Source: Bugulina stolonifera
Lineage: Eukaryota; Bryozoa; Gymnolaemata; Cheilostomatida; Bugulidae
NCBI GenBank assembly: GCA_935421135.1
Contig: OW285190.1
Span: forward strand, 20,036,501-20,100,500
Length of the DNA stretch: 64,000 nucleotides
Direction of reading: 5' to 3'
This document shows positions 24,501-37,500 of this stretch, in pieces (position 1 is the first letter of the stretch; every line of letters begins with the position of its first letter). Below the pieces are notes generated by a model that saw only the letters and a list, made by a program, of their open reading frames with translations, did not search any database and was not told the origin of the DNA. A program made the position numbers and the translations under genes.

Positions 24501-26414
24501 GTCACCGAGGTCAGTTACAGACTGCCCGATGTCATAGTTCACAGGTGCCTCTTTGTCATGGTCCACTGGTGCCCTTTCGTCATGGTCCACAGGTGCCCCG
24601 TTGTCATGGTACGCAGGTGCCCCGTTGTCATAGTCCACAGGTGCCCCTTTGTCATGGTCTACAGGTGCCCTTTTGTGGCTTTCCACGGGTGCTAGTTTGT
24701 CACTTTGCACAGGTGCCCTTTTGTCACTTTCCTCAGGGAGTGTGGGAACAGATTCAGCTGGCATATTTGTTTGAACTTCCTGGTTACGATGAACAAATTC
24801 CCACTTTGGCAGCCCCATAAGGACACTACATCAATCCAAACAACTAACAGTACTGTAGAATATAATTCCCATGAACTTGTACATAGATGAAATCCTGGAT
24901 ATCATACACAACCATCAATACATGGTGCACGTTAACACGCTTACAGATGGACATTTTACATACCTTTCCTGCTCATATATATCTCTATACGCTTCTTTAG
25001 TTAGTCTGTAATAATATCCATACATACACTTTATTCTACATGCATATGTATATGGCAACACTAGCCACACCTACACACATGTACTAATGCCACTAGCCAC
25101 ACCTACACACATGTACTAATGCCACTAGCCACACCTACACACATGTACTAATACCACTAGCCACACCTACACACATGTACTAATACCACTAGCCACACCT
25201 ACACACATGTACTAATACCACTAGCCACACCTACACCTTGTGTCCATACCTGTGTTTGCTGTCTCTGTATTGTGATTTGGTTGAGCACATATTATAGCCA
25301 CTTGGATGAATGATATTAGAATAGATTGCTGTGAGCACTGAGAATAGAAGGGAATTGGTAGCTTCTCTCCATACACCATCTCTATGTAGGTTAGTTAGCT
25401 GTCAGCGGGTAGATGGCACATCATATAATTATAATACGAATATACAACAAATAGACACACCACGAGCATCACCTATAGATAATGGGAATGAATCTAAGAT
25501 TTGCTCAAACCAACTAAGTAACGCTACATTCCATGCTACCTACGTATACCTTTCTATCTGCAAACATGATTAAATGAAGAAAATAATATAATAGTGCAAA
25601 AGCCAATGCCTTGGAAAACCTTTCCAAAACTGCTAAAACCTGTTTACACTCCTTTTCACAACTCGGAAAATATAATAATTTTTGACTGCAGCATAGACAA
25701 CACGAGATGGGTGTTACTAGCAGTGCAGTGAAGCCATTAGTAGTCGTGAAGGAGCGTATACTCACCCATAACTCCAGTGGGTTGGTATCTTCATACTTTA
25801 CCATGTCCATCTTCCTGCACACAAATACCCAGTAGTTGAGGAGACTATCCACAACTAACTTACGCACCTTAAGCACACGATGATTCTCCTCTCTCAGTTG
25901 CAGCTTCACCATACACATCCTTCTTAGCACACTGAATAACAGGAGCAGTCGACACCTGGTAGAGAATAAGTGTGTTGTTGTCAGGTCACAGCTGCATCAG
26001 CATTGTACATACACATTACACTTATCAACAAGAGTAGAAGACTATGATGAGTATCAAGTATACGTAGAATAAATTGTCATACACCTAATATTTTGCTGGT
26101 GCATGCACTACAGATCATAAATTGAAGCATTTGGACTATAAACAATGAATGCCTACCTGACTTGCCCAAATTGTTGCTCTAAATACTTAAGAGGACCAAT
26201 CTTTGAGTTGTCAATACAACGCCTACACAGTCTATGGTCAAGTAAATCTACAACATATACTAGTCCTGGTAAGAGATACACATGCTGCAGTATGTTGTAT
26301 GGGCTGCACTCAAATAGTGTTGACTCTGGCTGGGCAGCTGAGACACAGTCAGACAACATGCAGGCCAAATTACAGGGGGAGCGAGTCAAAACCAGCTGAC
26401 CAAGCAAGAGGTGG
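21519..26414 (-). CDS. Myb/SANT-domain protein of unknown function (5' end unresolved)
   Basis: Eight exons join in phase: 26157-26414, 25766-25955, 25250-25328, 24964-24994, 24410-24825, 23800-23874, 22215-23682 and 21519-21660 (stop TAG), giving about 885 codons. The N-terminal third is helix-rich (LLLLFSVLRRMCMVKLQLRE). A middle exon carries ~10-residue repeats of the APVDHDK type. The large exon is Ser/Thr-rich with a block of about twelve 14-15-residue repeats of the ANGRQTSTATTRQT type. The C-terminus is a single Myb/SANT repeat split over the last intron: Trp of KWEMADDKKLYDIV, Phe of DFEEV and Trp of SVRNRWSILKK are the three core aromatics. A helical N-terminus with a C-terminal Myb resembles TRF- or TERB1-like telomere proteins, but no telobox signature (VDLKDKWRT-type) is visible, so that is only a thought. 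The acceptor used for exon 24964-24994 (CTAAAG) is chosen for frame. The first exon here needs a phase-2 exon upstream. Confidence 0.7.
21665..22112. repeat. Acceptor-copying complex minisatellite (last Myb-gene exon)
   Basis: Interspersed units of about 53 and 106 bp. The real acceptor on the minus strand is GATGCTGCTATTGTAG|GTATAC; the same string through GTATA recurs eight or so times, so each unit carries the branch region, AG and first exon bases. Confidence 0.9.
22318..22760 (-). repeat. Coding minisatellite in the Myb-domain gene (~12 units)
   Basis: Tandem 39-45-bp units inside exon 22215-23682, encoding repeats of the ANGRQTSTATTRQT type. Unit-to-unit changes keep the frame and mostly alternate RQT/RHT and STATT/FTATT, which fits purifying selection on an Arg/Thr-rich low-complexity linker. 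Confidence 0.9.
24255..24395. repeat. Short tandem repeat (cgtcagtctaccgttagtcta)
   Basis: About six degenerate copies of a 10/20-bp unit immediately after the donor of exon 24410-24825. Confidence 0.8.
25042..25237. repeat. 31-bp minisatellite in Myb-gene intron
   Basis: Six copies of ccactagccacacctacaca plus catgtactaat. It does not copy a splice site. Confidence 0.93.
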
Positions 26415-27237
26415 CTAGGGAGAGAAAGAGGATGAACAAGTCAAACCAGTACACTGTAGACACATGAGGTAATGGGGTAAAAAAGCAGAACTTCCAAGAC
26501 TCGAAGGTACTGCCGAAGCCTTCAGAGTCAGCGCAAAACCATGAGTGGTAGCGGTTCCTAAACTATAATATAGAACTAGCAGGAGTTAGACCTACAGCTG
26601 TGGGGAAAGGTGGGACTGCTGGGTCCTAGTACTAGGCATGAGACTGCAATCGGAAAGGCCAGGGGAGAGTGTCTGATACTCTACTATTAGCGGTAAACAG
26701 TAACAAACTGTGTAAGTTCATTTCAGTAAGATAATTTTATTGAACGACAGCCTACAGACAACTGAAGTCAGAATGCAAAATAATGCTATTTACATTTGTA
26801 TATCTGAAAGTTGGTTCTGGCCCAAGGTCAAAAGGTTAACCAGGTCAATCTCGGACCAAAGGTAATCCGAGTTACAGTCGGTACAACAGAGTACAGACTG
26901 ATCACAATGTAAGAAAAGGCATAGGCCTAATCATATAAAAAATGCACAGTTACAGTAGCCTATTGAGTATTGTTAGTCCCAGGAATAACTAGCACAGTAT
27001 GTACATGTATGTAAAGTAGTACTAGACAATTTTTTAAATTTTTATTTTTGATATTTCAGTGCTAGAGGAATACGAAACACCCAGGTGGTCCCAGCCTGAG
27101 TCTGAGAGAACAAACTTTCTTTTTTTGGGACTCTGGCTTGACTGGTACAATTGATCATTATGATTTCACTACGGAAGAGTGATGCATGCTTTCAAAGGTC
27201 AGTAGAGGAATTCAAAAATAACATTTTAATGACTTAC

Positions 27238-27436
27238 GATTGAGGATTTTAAGTGCCTTTGAAGCTTTGCACGACATGAACATCTCGTCTTCCAATTCCA
27301 TACATTCAGCCAGTAAATGACTCAGCCAGTGTTCCTTTACCGGAATTTGAGCTGCCCAAAAGTCATGGCAAATTTCTGTCACCAGTGCCTTCGTTAATGT
27401 TAGTCTTCGTTTGGTTAAATCATCTTCCTTTTCCAT
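27238..27436 (-). CDS. Candidate first exon of the Myb-domain gene
   Basis: An ATG at 27436 opens a frame beginning MEKEDDLTKRRLTLTKALV and ending in a good donor (CTCAATC|GTAAGT) after ILN, phase 1. The peptide is charged and helical with well-spaced Leu, Trp and Cys residues, so it looks like real protein. The next exon I can place (26157-26414) needs phase 2, so an intervening exon whose length is 1 modulo 3 is missing, or this belongs to another transcript. Confidence 0.45.
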
Positions 27437-27481
27437 CTTTATTATTTGAGTTGTGTTACTGTCACCACGAAAAACACTCAA

Positions 27482-28509
27482 TTCAAAATATGTTCAACCT
27501 TCCGCTCAAGGCGACCTTCACCTTTAACAACCAACGACCATTATGTACGCTATGTACAATAATTGTATGGTCGTTTGTAGGGGTCGCCCAAGAGACGATA
27601 ACTCTTGCATGAAATTGCAAAGAAAGGAGGTAATTCTACGGTCCACTATCTTTGGTCATGCCCACATTGAGCTATTCTGGCGGAGAGTAGACAACTTCAA
27701 GTTCAGTTCGATTTCTGTTCTCGATCAATGAAGTGAGAAGACAACCTCTTTAGGTGTTCAATTTGCATTACACGTAAGTAAGCTTTTGTTAAAAGTTTAC
27801 AACTATAACTCTGATGCGTTGCACATCTATAAATATAGGGAAACGTACCAATAATATTGGCTTCCTATCTGTAAACACAATAGGTGCGAAATCTGTAAAT
27901 AGTGTTCAGTATTTACTAAAATAATACTGAACACCTTGAATCAGTGAAAAAATAAATGTTGTGTTTTGCGCATTTTGCCTTCTTTGTCAACTATGCATAA
28001 TATAATAATTATAATATAATATAATATGACATAACATAATATAATATAATTTAATATATAACATAATATGATATAATATAATATATGAGAAAAATATTTT
28101 GCTGTGTTGTTAGTATTTGTGTTCAGCCCTAAAGGTGTAACACATGTAATTTGATATGCAATAAACAGTTTTATTTCAACATGTTCAACTCAACAGATAC
28201 TTCTGAGTCTCATATTAATTTCAATGGATATTTCTCTCTGTGAAGAAAACACTGTAAATGGTTTATTTTGCTATTGAAGAGAGATATTATAGCAGAATAA
28301 ACCACTTGAAGGAAACAATTGGGTTGGTTCAGAGATACTTTGCATGACAAGGTGGTTGATTGATTATAATATTATTATTACATATATATAGATCATACAC
28401 ATTATATGCCAGCAACATATGTAGAACTTAAATTTTAAAATTTTAATATAAAACACACATGTTGTTCATCTGTATCATAAGTTGCTATGGTAATTGTTTA
28501 TGAGCTACC
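27482..28509. other. Intergenic: ECM29 3' UTR and Myb-gene promoter side
   Basis: About 1 kb, AT-rich, including an ataat-type simple stretch at 28000-28085. It contains a candidate ECM29 poly(A) signal at 28170-28175. No credible gene. Confidence 0.55.
28170..28175 (-). promoter_or_regulatory. Candidate poly(A) signal of ECM29
   Basis: AATAAA on the minus strand about 340 nt past the ECM29 stop codon. Confidence 0.45.
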
Positions 28510-31500
28510 CTAGGAAGGATTGTTATCAAGTATATTCTGCTTTATTTCTTCACTCAACCTCTTCACGACTAAAGATGAGTCAGATGGAGCATTCTGGGTA
28601 AGATAAAATATCAACTGATCTCTTGCTTGTTTAGAAGGAACAACTGGTGTTACTCCTGCAATATAGAGTAGAGCTCTTTGTACTAATATACAAGTGATAT
28701 CTACTACTACAGTAGAATATACTATATTAATATACAAGTGACATCTACTACTGAAATATACATACAGTACATGCTACTAACCTTTGACTGCAAGGATTAA
28801 CTGTTTGACACATTTACAGGCAGCTTCTCGTATAGAGGAATATTTACTTTCACCTGCAAATATAAGTTGTGGTGTAGTCCTATTCTACATTACCTCACTG
28901 TGTAGTCCTATTCTACATTACCTCACTGTGTAGTCCTATTCTACATTACCTCACTGTGTAGTCCTATTCTACATTACCTTACTGTGTAGTCCTATTCTAC
29001 ATTACCTCACTGTGTAGTCCTATTCTACATTACCTCACTGTGTAGTCCTATTCTACATTACCTTACTGTGTAGTCCTATTCTACATTACCTTACTGTGTA
29101 GTCCTATTCTACATTACCTTACTGTGTAGTCCTATTCTATATTACCTTACTGTGTAGTCCTATTCTAAATTACCTCACTGTGTAGTCTTATTCTACATTA
29201 CCTTACTGTGTAGTCCTACATTGTATACTTTATGCTGGTTGGATGGGAAGTACATGTACATGTATGTGACAAGAGGTTATAGTACCATTATTTGGAGTTA
29301 TCCTACTAAGGGAAGACAACTCCAACACCAGTGACGGAAGTGGGCCGAAAAATTTTAAGCAAGTTGGCTTGTGCCTAAAGTTTAGGTCATGAAGTCACTA
29401 TTCACCATACAAGTATAATACACAGCATCATGTAATACATATGTAGATTAGAGAGTATAATACATAGCATCATGTAATAGAATAGAGAGTATAATACATA
29501 GCATCATGTAATAGAATAGAGAGTATAATACACAGCATCATGTAATAGAATAGAGAGTATAATACACATCATCATGTAATACATATGTAGAATAGAGAGT
29601 ATAATACACAGCATCATGTAATAGAATAGATAGTATAATACATAGCATCATGTAATAGAATAGATAGTATAATACATAGCATCATGTAATAGATTAGAGA
29701 GTATAATACACAGCATCATGTAATAGAATAGAGAGTATAATACATAGCATTATGTAATAGAATAGAGAGTATAATACACCGCATCATGTAATAGATTAGA
29801 GAGTGTAATACACATCATCATGTAATACATATGTAGAATAGAGAGTGTAATACACAGCATCATGTAATAGAATAGATAGTATAATACATAGCATCATGTA
29901 ATAGAATAGATAGTATAATACATAGCATCATGTAATAGATTAGAGAGTATAATACACAGTATCATGTAATAGAATAGAGAGTATAATACATAGCATTATG
30001 TAATAGAATAGAGAGTATAATACACCGCATCATGTAATAGATTAGAGAGTGTAATACACATCATCATGTAATACATATGTAGAATAGAGAGTATAATACA
30101 CCGCATCATGTAATAGATTAGAGTGTATAATACACATCATCATGTAATAGAATAGAGAGTATAATACATAGCATTATGTAATAGAATAGAGAGTATAATA
30201 CACCGCATCATGTAATAGATTAGAGAGTGTAATACACATCATCATGTAATACATATGTAGAATAGAGAGTATAATACACCGCATCATGTAATAGATTAGA
30301 GTGTATAATACATAGCATCATGTAATAGAATAGAGAGTATAATACATAGCATCGTGTAATAGAATAGAGAGTATAATACACAGCATCGTGTAATAGATTA
30401 GAGAGTATAATACATAGCATTATGTAATAGAATAGAGAGTATAATACACAGCATCATGTAATACATATGTAGAATAGAGAGTATAATACACAGCATCATG
30501 TAATAGAATAGATAGTATAATACATAGCATCATGTAATAGAATAGATAGTATAATACATAGCATCATGTAATAGATTAGAGAGTATAATACACAGCATCA
30601 TGTAATAGAATAGAGAGTATAATACATAGCATTATGTAATAGAATAGAGAGTATAATACACAGCATCATGTAATACATATGTAGAATAGAGAGTATAATA
30701 CACAGCATCATGTAATACATATGTAGAATAGAGAGTATAATACACAGCATCATGTAATAGATTAGAGAGTATAATACACATCATCATGTAATAGATTAGA
30801 GAGTATAATACACAGCATCATGTAATAGAATAGAGAGTATAATACACAGCATCATGTAATACATATGTAGAATAGAGAGTATAATACACAGCATCATGTA
30901 ATAGAATAGATAGTATAATACATAGCATCATGTAATAGAATAGATAGTATAATACATAGCATCATGTAATAGATTAGAGAGTATAATACACAGCATCATG
31001 TAATAGAATAGAGAGTATAATACATAGCATTATGTAATAGAATAGAGAGTATAATACACCGCATCATGTAATAGATTAGAGAGTGTAATACATAGCATCA
31101 TGTAATAGAATAGAGAGTATAATACATAGCATCATGTAATAGAATAGATAGTATAATACATAGCATCATGTAATAGATTAGAGAGTATAATACATAGCAT
31201 CATGTAATAGAATAGAGAGTATAATACATAGCATCATGTAATACATATGTAGAATAGAGAGTATAATACACAGCATCATGTAATAGAATAGAGAGTATAA
31301 TACACAGCATCATGTAATAGAATAGAGAGTATAACACACAGCATCATGTAATAGATTAGAGAGTATAATACACAGCATCATGTAATAGATTAGAGAGTAT
31401 AATACACAGCATCATGTAATAGAATAGAGAGTATAATACACAGCATCATGTAATAGATTAGAGAGTATAATACACAGCATCATGTAATAGATTAGAGAGT

Positions 31501-34500
31501 GTAATACATAGCATCATGTAATAGAATAGAGAGTATAATACATAGCATTATGTAATAGAATAGAGAGTATAATACACAGCATCATGTAATAGATTAGAGA
31601 GTATAATACACAGCATCATGTAATAGATTAGAGAGTGTAATACATAGCATCATGTAATAGAATAGAGAGTATAATACACAGCATCATGTAATAGATTAGA
31701 GAGTGACTCACTCGCTGACTTCAAGGCTGCAGATACCAGCTGATCTGAGAAGGAAGAGAGAGACCAACCACTGTCTGATGACATCTCACTCAATTTACTC
31801 CTATCAAAGTATTATATAATATACTGTATGTACCTGTATATGATAGAAGTCGGTGTATTATATAATATACTGTATGTACCTGCATATGATAGAGGTCAGT
31901 GTATTATATAATATACTGTATGTACCTGTATATGATAGAGGTCAGTGTATTATATAATATACTGTATGTACCTGTATATGATAGAAGTCGGTGTATTATA
32001 TAATATACTGTATGTACCTGCATATGATAGAGGTCAGTGTATTATATAATATACTGTATGTACCTGTATATGATAGAGGTCAGTGTATTATATAATATAC
32101 TGTATGTACCTGTATATGATAGAGGTCGGTGTATTACATAATATACTGTATGTACCTGTATATGATAGAGGTCAGTGTATTATATAATATACTGTATGTA
32201 CCTGTATATGATAGAGGTCGGTGTATTATATAATATACTGTATGTACCTGTATATGATAGAGGTCAGTGTATTATATAATATACTGTATGTACCTGTATA
32301 TGATAGAGGTCGGTGTATTATATAATATACTGTATGTACCTGTATATGATAGATGTCAGTGTATTATATAATATACTGTATGTACCTGTATATGATAGAG
32401 GTCAGTGTATTATATAATATACTGTATATGTACCTGTATATGATAGAGGTCAGTGTATTATATAATATACTGTATGTACCTGTATATGATAGAGGTCAGT
32501 GTATTCCATACAGCCAGCTGCTCCTTCCAAGTCACATGTGGTAGTCGATCCAATAGCATGCTAGTTGTGCTAGCCATATGCATTTCTATAAAAAGAACGT
32601 TAACATACAAGCTACTATCTAGATAACATGCCAGATGGGCGTTCTTACACACAATAAATATAATACAGACATACGCACACCCATACCAACATATTATGTC
32701 TATGTTCACACCAAACTCATGTTCTAGAGATCAAGGGCAACCAACTGCGATTTACATGAGTGAGTACTTACCTTATATAATATACTGCACGTGTGTGTAC
32801 TTACCTTATATAACATACTGCACGTGTGTGTACTTACCTTATATAATATACTGTACGTGTGTGTATTTACCTTATATAATATACCGTATGTGTGTGTACT
32901 TACCTTATATAATATACTCCACGTGTGTGTACTTACCTTATATAATATACCGTATGTGTGTGTACTTACTTTGAGTTTCCACGTGATGATCTAGTGGCCA
33001 CGCCCTCCCTAGAGACAGGAAACCAGTTTCTCTAAAGTTGATGAGCATTGTATCAGTGATGTCTTCATCTTCATGTTTGTCCATGTTTAAATATGGTGTG
33101 ACAATATTATAGAGCTCATTGTACTTGTCTACTTTCAGTGATTCCAATACTTTACTTACACAGTTGACAGCAGGGATCTATAATACATATATAGTAAGTA
33201 TATTATGTATGAAATACAATACATATAATACATATATAGTGAGTATTACGCTCGAAATTGGTAGCAATACCAATTTCTTGAGCACTTTACCTGGGAGATA
33301 CACTGAACTGGTGGCATTACGCAATTCTCGCTGTCTCTGGCAGCTTGAGAACTTTGGTTCAGTGGATTTCACACCTTTTAAATACGCTTTGCTGTAAATA
33401 TACAGTATTGCTAAGGTGTTCTCCCAGGCATAGCTCTGAGCTGCACTGATGAGGTGTTAAACACCGAAACAGTACACTGTATGCAGATTGAGTATATAGT
33501 AAGTATATTACTCAATCTGCATACAGTGTACTGTTTCGGTGTTTAACACCTCATCAGTGCAGCTCAGAGATATGCCTGGGAGAACACCTTAGCAATACTG
33601 TATATTTACAGCAAAGCGTATTTAAAAGGTGTGGGATCCACTGAACCAAAGTTCTCAAGCTGCCAGAGACAGCGAGAATTGCGTAATGCCACCAGTTCAG
33701 TAAGTATATTATGTATGACATACAATACATATATAGTAAGTATATTATGTATGTAATACAATACATATAATACATACATAGTAAGTATACCAATTTCTTG
33801 AGCACTTTACCTGGGAGATACACTGAACTGGTGGCATTACGCAATTCTCGCTGTCTCTGGCAGCTTGAGAACTTTGGTTCAGTGGATCCCACACCTTTTA
33901 AATACGCTTTGCTGTAAATATACAGTATTGCTAAGGTGTCTCCCAGGCATATCTCTGAGCTGCACTGATGAGGTGTTAAACACCAAAACAGTACACTGTA
34001 TGCATATTGAGTAGTAAGTATATTATGCATGAAATACAATACATATATGTAGTATAATACACATATATATAATATAATATAACCGTATAACTTTGTATGA
34101 AATACAATACATATATATAGTATAATATAACTGTATAACCTTGTATGAAAGGGAATCTTTACTGGCCTCCTTCAGACAAGCTTTAACCAGCTCATCAGTG
34201 TCTATGGTGGAGTCGGCCGAGGTCAATAGGTCAGAACACGTGTGAGTGACGTCAGAGAGAGCAGTTAACAGAGCTTCCTGTTGGGTATATGCAGTACACT
34301 ACTGATACAATAGTGTCTATAATAGGAGTCATAATGGTTCTATAATGTTATATACAGTGTATAATACTCCAACAATATTACACTAGCGTAGCAATCACAT
34401 ACACAGAATGAGCTAGTTATCAAGGTTATACAGTACCTTTCCGTTCCACGTTCTACCGGAGAGACCAGCTAAGAGAGATGACATGAGCTGGGAGAGATGA

Positions 34501-37500
34501 GATATGCTAATATTACTCCCCGCTGACTTGGCTATTGTACCCATTGCTGATGCTGCCTGTGCCTAAACCATAAGACACAACATAGAGTAAGCTAACATGG
34601 CACTGTGGTGTATAACACAATCAATGTTTATGTCTAAATGTGTATCTGCAAGCTGGTAGTTATATATAAATATTAGTAACAGCGACAACACTCACCATAT
34701 ATTCAGATGTGCGGAATAGTCAGTTAGTCACACACAGTCAGTCAGTTAGTTACACACAGTCAGTCAGTTAGTTACACACAGTCAGTCAGTTAGTTACACA
34801 CAGTCAGTTAGTTAGTTACACACAGTCAGTCAGTTAGCTACACACAGTCAGTCAGTTAGTTACACATAGTCAGTCAGTTACACACAGTCAGTTACAAGAG
34901 GCCAGTTAGTTACACACAGTCAGTTAGTGGCATACTGTATATATTCTACCAAGTACATGATCTACTGTATAATATTCTACTAAGTACATGCTCTACTGTA
35001 CATATTCTACTAAGTACATGCTCTACTGTATATATTCTACTAAGTACATGCTTTACTGTATATATTCTACTAAGTACATGATCTACTGTATATATTCTAC
35101 TAAGTACATGCTCTACTGTATATATTCTACTAAGTACATGATCTACTGTATATATTCTACTAAGTACATGCTCTACTGTATATATTCTACTAAGTACATG
35201 CTCTACTGTATATATTCTACTAAGTACATGATCTACTGTATATATTCTACTAAGTACATGCTCTACTGTATATATTCTACTAAGTACATGCTCTACTGTA
35301 TATATTCTACTAAGTACATGCTCTACTGTATTATTCTACTAAGTACATGCTCTACTGTATATATTATACTAAGTACATGCTCCACTGTATATATTCTACT
35401 AAGTACATGCTCTACTGTATATATTCTACTAAGTACATGCTCCACTGTATATGTTCTACTAAGTACATGCTCTACTGTATATATTCTACTAAGTACATGC
35501 TCTACTGTATATATTCTACTAAGTACAGTACCTTCATATTCCACGAAGCTGACTGTAGGGCTGTGTCTGTAATGGATATAAACTCTTCAATGTAAAGCCT
35601 GACAGCACTGTCTGTGCCAATAGTGACCTCACTCCATATCTCTTTCCATACACTGGTACCAGTAGAGCTACCACTAGTACTACCAGTACTGGTACTAGTT
35701 GAGGTAGCCATCGGAGAAGAGTGCATAGCCAGGAACACAAGAGGTAGAACTTGACTCTTATGGTTATTCAGCGTATCTGGGCAGACATCTGCCATAGCCT
35801 TCAGAACAATCCCACACGTCTCACTCAGGGTGTCATCTACAAACACAGTATGCTGTTACCTACAGAACTCAGTCTACTGTTACCTACAGAACTCAGCCTA
35901 CTGTTACCTACAGAACTCAGTCTACTGTTACCTACAGAACTCAGTCTACTGTTACCTACAGAACTCAGCCTACTGTTACCTACAGAACTCAGTCTACTGT
36001 TACCTACAGAACTCAGCCTACCGTTACCTACAGAACTCAGTCTACTGTTACCTACAGAGCTCAGCCTACCGTTATCTACAGAACTCAGTCTACTGTTACC
36101 TACAGAACTCAGCCTACTGTTACCTACAGAACTCAGTCTACTGTTACCTACAGAACTCAGTCTACTGTTACCTACAGAACTCAGCCTACTGTTACCTACT
36201 CAGAACTCAGTCTACTGTTACCTACAGAACTCAGCCTACTGTTACCTACAGAACTCAGTCTACTGTTACCTACAGAACTCAGTCTACTGTTACCTACAGA
36301 ACTCAGTCTACTGTTACCTACAGAACTCAGTCTACTGTTACCTACAGAACTCAGTCTACTGTTACCTACAGAACTCAGTCTACTGTTACCTACAGAACTC
36401 AGCCTACTGTTACCTACAGAGCTCAGCCTACCGTTATCTACAGAACTCAGTCTACTGTTACCTACAGAACTCAGCCTACTGTTACCTACAGAACTCAGTC
36501 TACTGTTACCTACAGAACTCAGTCTACTGTTACCTACAGAACTCAGCCTACTGTTACCTACTCAGAACTCAGTCTACTGTTACCTACAGAACTCAGCCTA
36601 CTGTTACCTACAGAACTCAGTCTACTGTTACCTACAGAACTCAGTCTACTGTTACCTACAGAACTCAGTCTACTGTTACCTACAGAACTCAGTCTACTGT
36701 TACCTACAGAACTCAGTCTACTGTTACCTACAGAACTCAGTCTACTGTTACCTACAGAACTCAGTCTACTGTTACCTACAGAACTCAGTCTACTGTTACC
36801 TACAGAACTCAGTCTACTGTTACCTACAGTACTTAGTTATAGTAAGACATGCATTCTCAAATAGTGGTTAGCTGTTATATGGTATTTGAGACTCACTGCT
36901 TTACATTGTACATACACATCAGATAATAAAGTGCCTCAATGTACATGTACAAAAGTACTAACATCTGTACAAGCACATGTACAAGCGCCTGTACAAGCAC
37001 ACATGGAAGTAGTACACACATATGATGGGTCGTTAGAGTCAAGTGATAGAGTATTCTGAGCACATGACACTCTTCATCTTCAGCGTAACCCTAGGAACAC
37101 ACTTCCTATCTACATCATGTGGGGGGGGGGTATTGACACCCACCTTCCTTATCCATGTACCATGTACGTAGCTTCCCCAACAGTTTCTCGACACTCGAGT
37201 CTTTAGCCAGTTTACACACATTAGCCATACACATAGCGTAGTTCTTCCTTATTGTTAGGTTTCTATCAGTTAATCCATTGAACAGTGCAGTCATACACTT
37301 GCCTGTAATATTATATACAGATGTACACACACTGTACACACAGTTATACACTTGACTGTAACATTATACACAGATGTACACATACTGTACACACAGTCAT
37401 ACACTTGTCTGTAACATTATATACAGATGTATACATACTGTACACACAGTCATACACTTGACTGTAATATTATATACAGATGTATACACACTGTACACAC

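Noticed and set aside
29420..31705. CRISPR-like array of regular repeats
   Set aside because: Head-to-tail minisatellite with no unique spacers, in an animal gene intron.
34988..35572. 194-aa plus-strand open frame ([10 protein letters not shown] repeats)
   Set aside because: 30-bp repeat artefact antisense to ECM29.
35751..36864. Two overlapping plus-strand open frames of 361 and 344 aa (LLPTELSL / NSVYCYLQ repeats)
   Set aside because: They are readings of a stop-free 24-bp intronic minisatellite in different frames, antisense to ECM29.
37111..37121. Poly(G) run (and poly(C) at 40651-40660) as possible functional motifs
   Set aside because: Short homopolymers inside ECM29 introns; likely slippage sites or sequencing-sensitive spots only.
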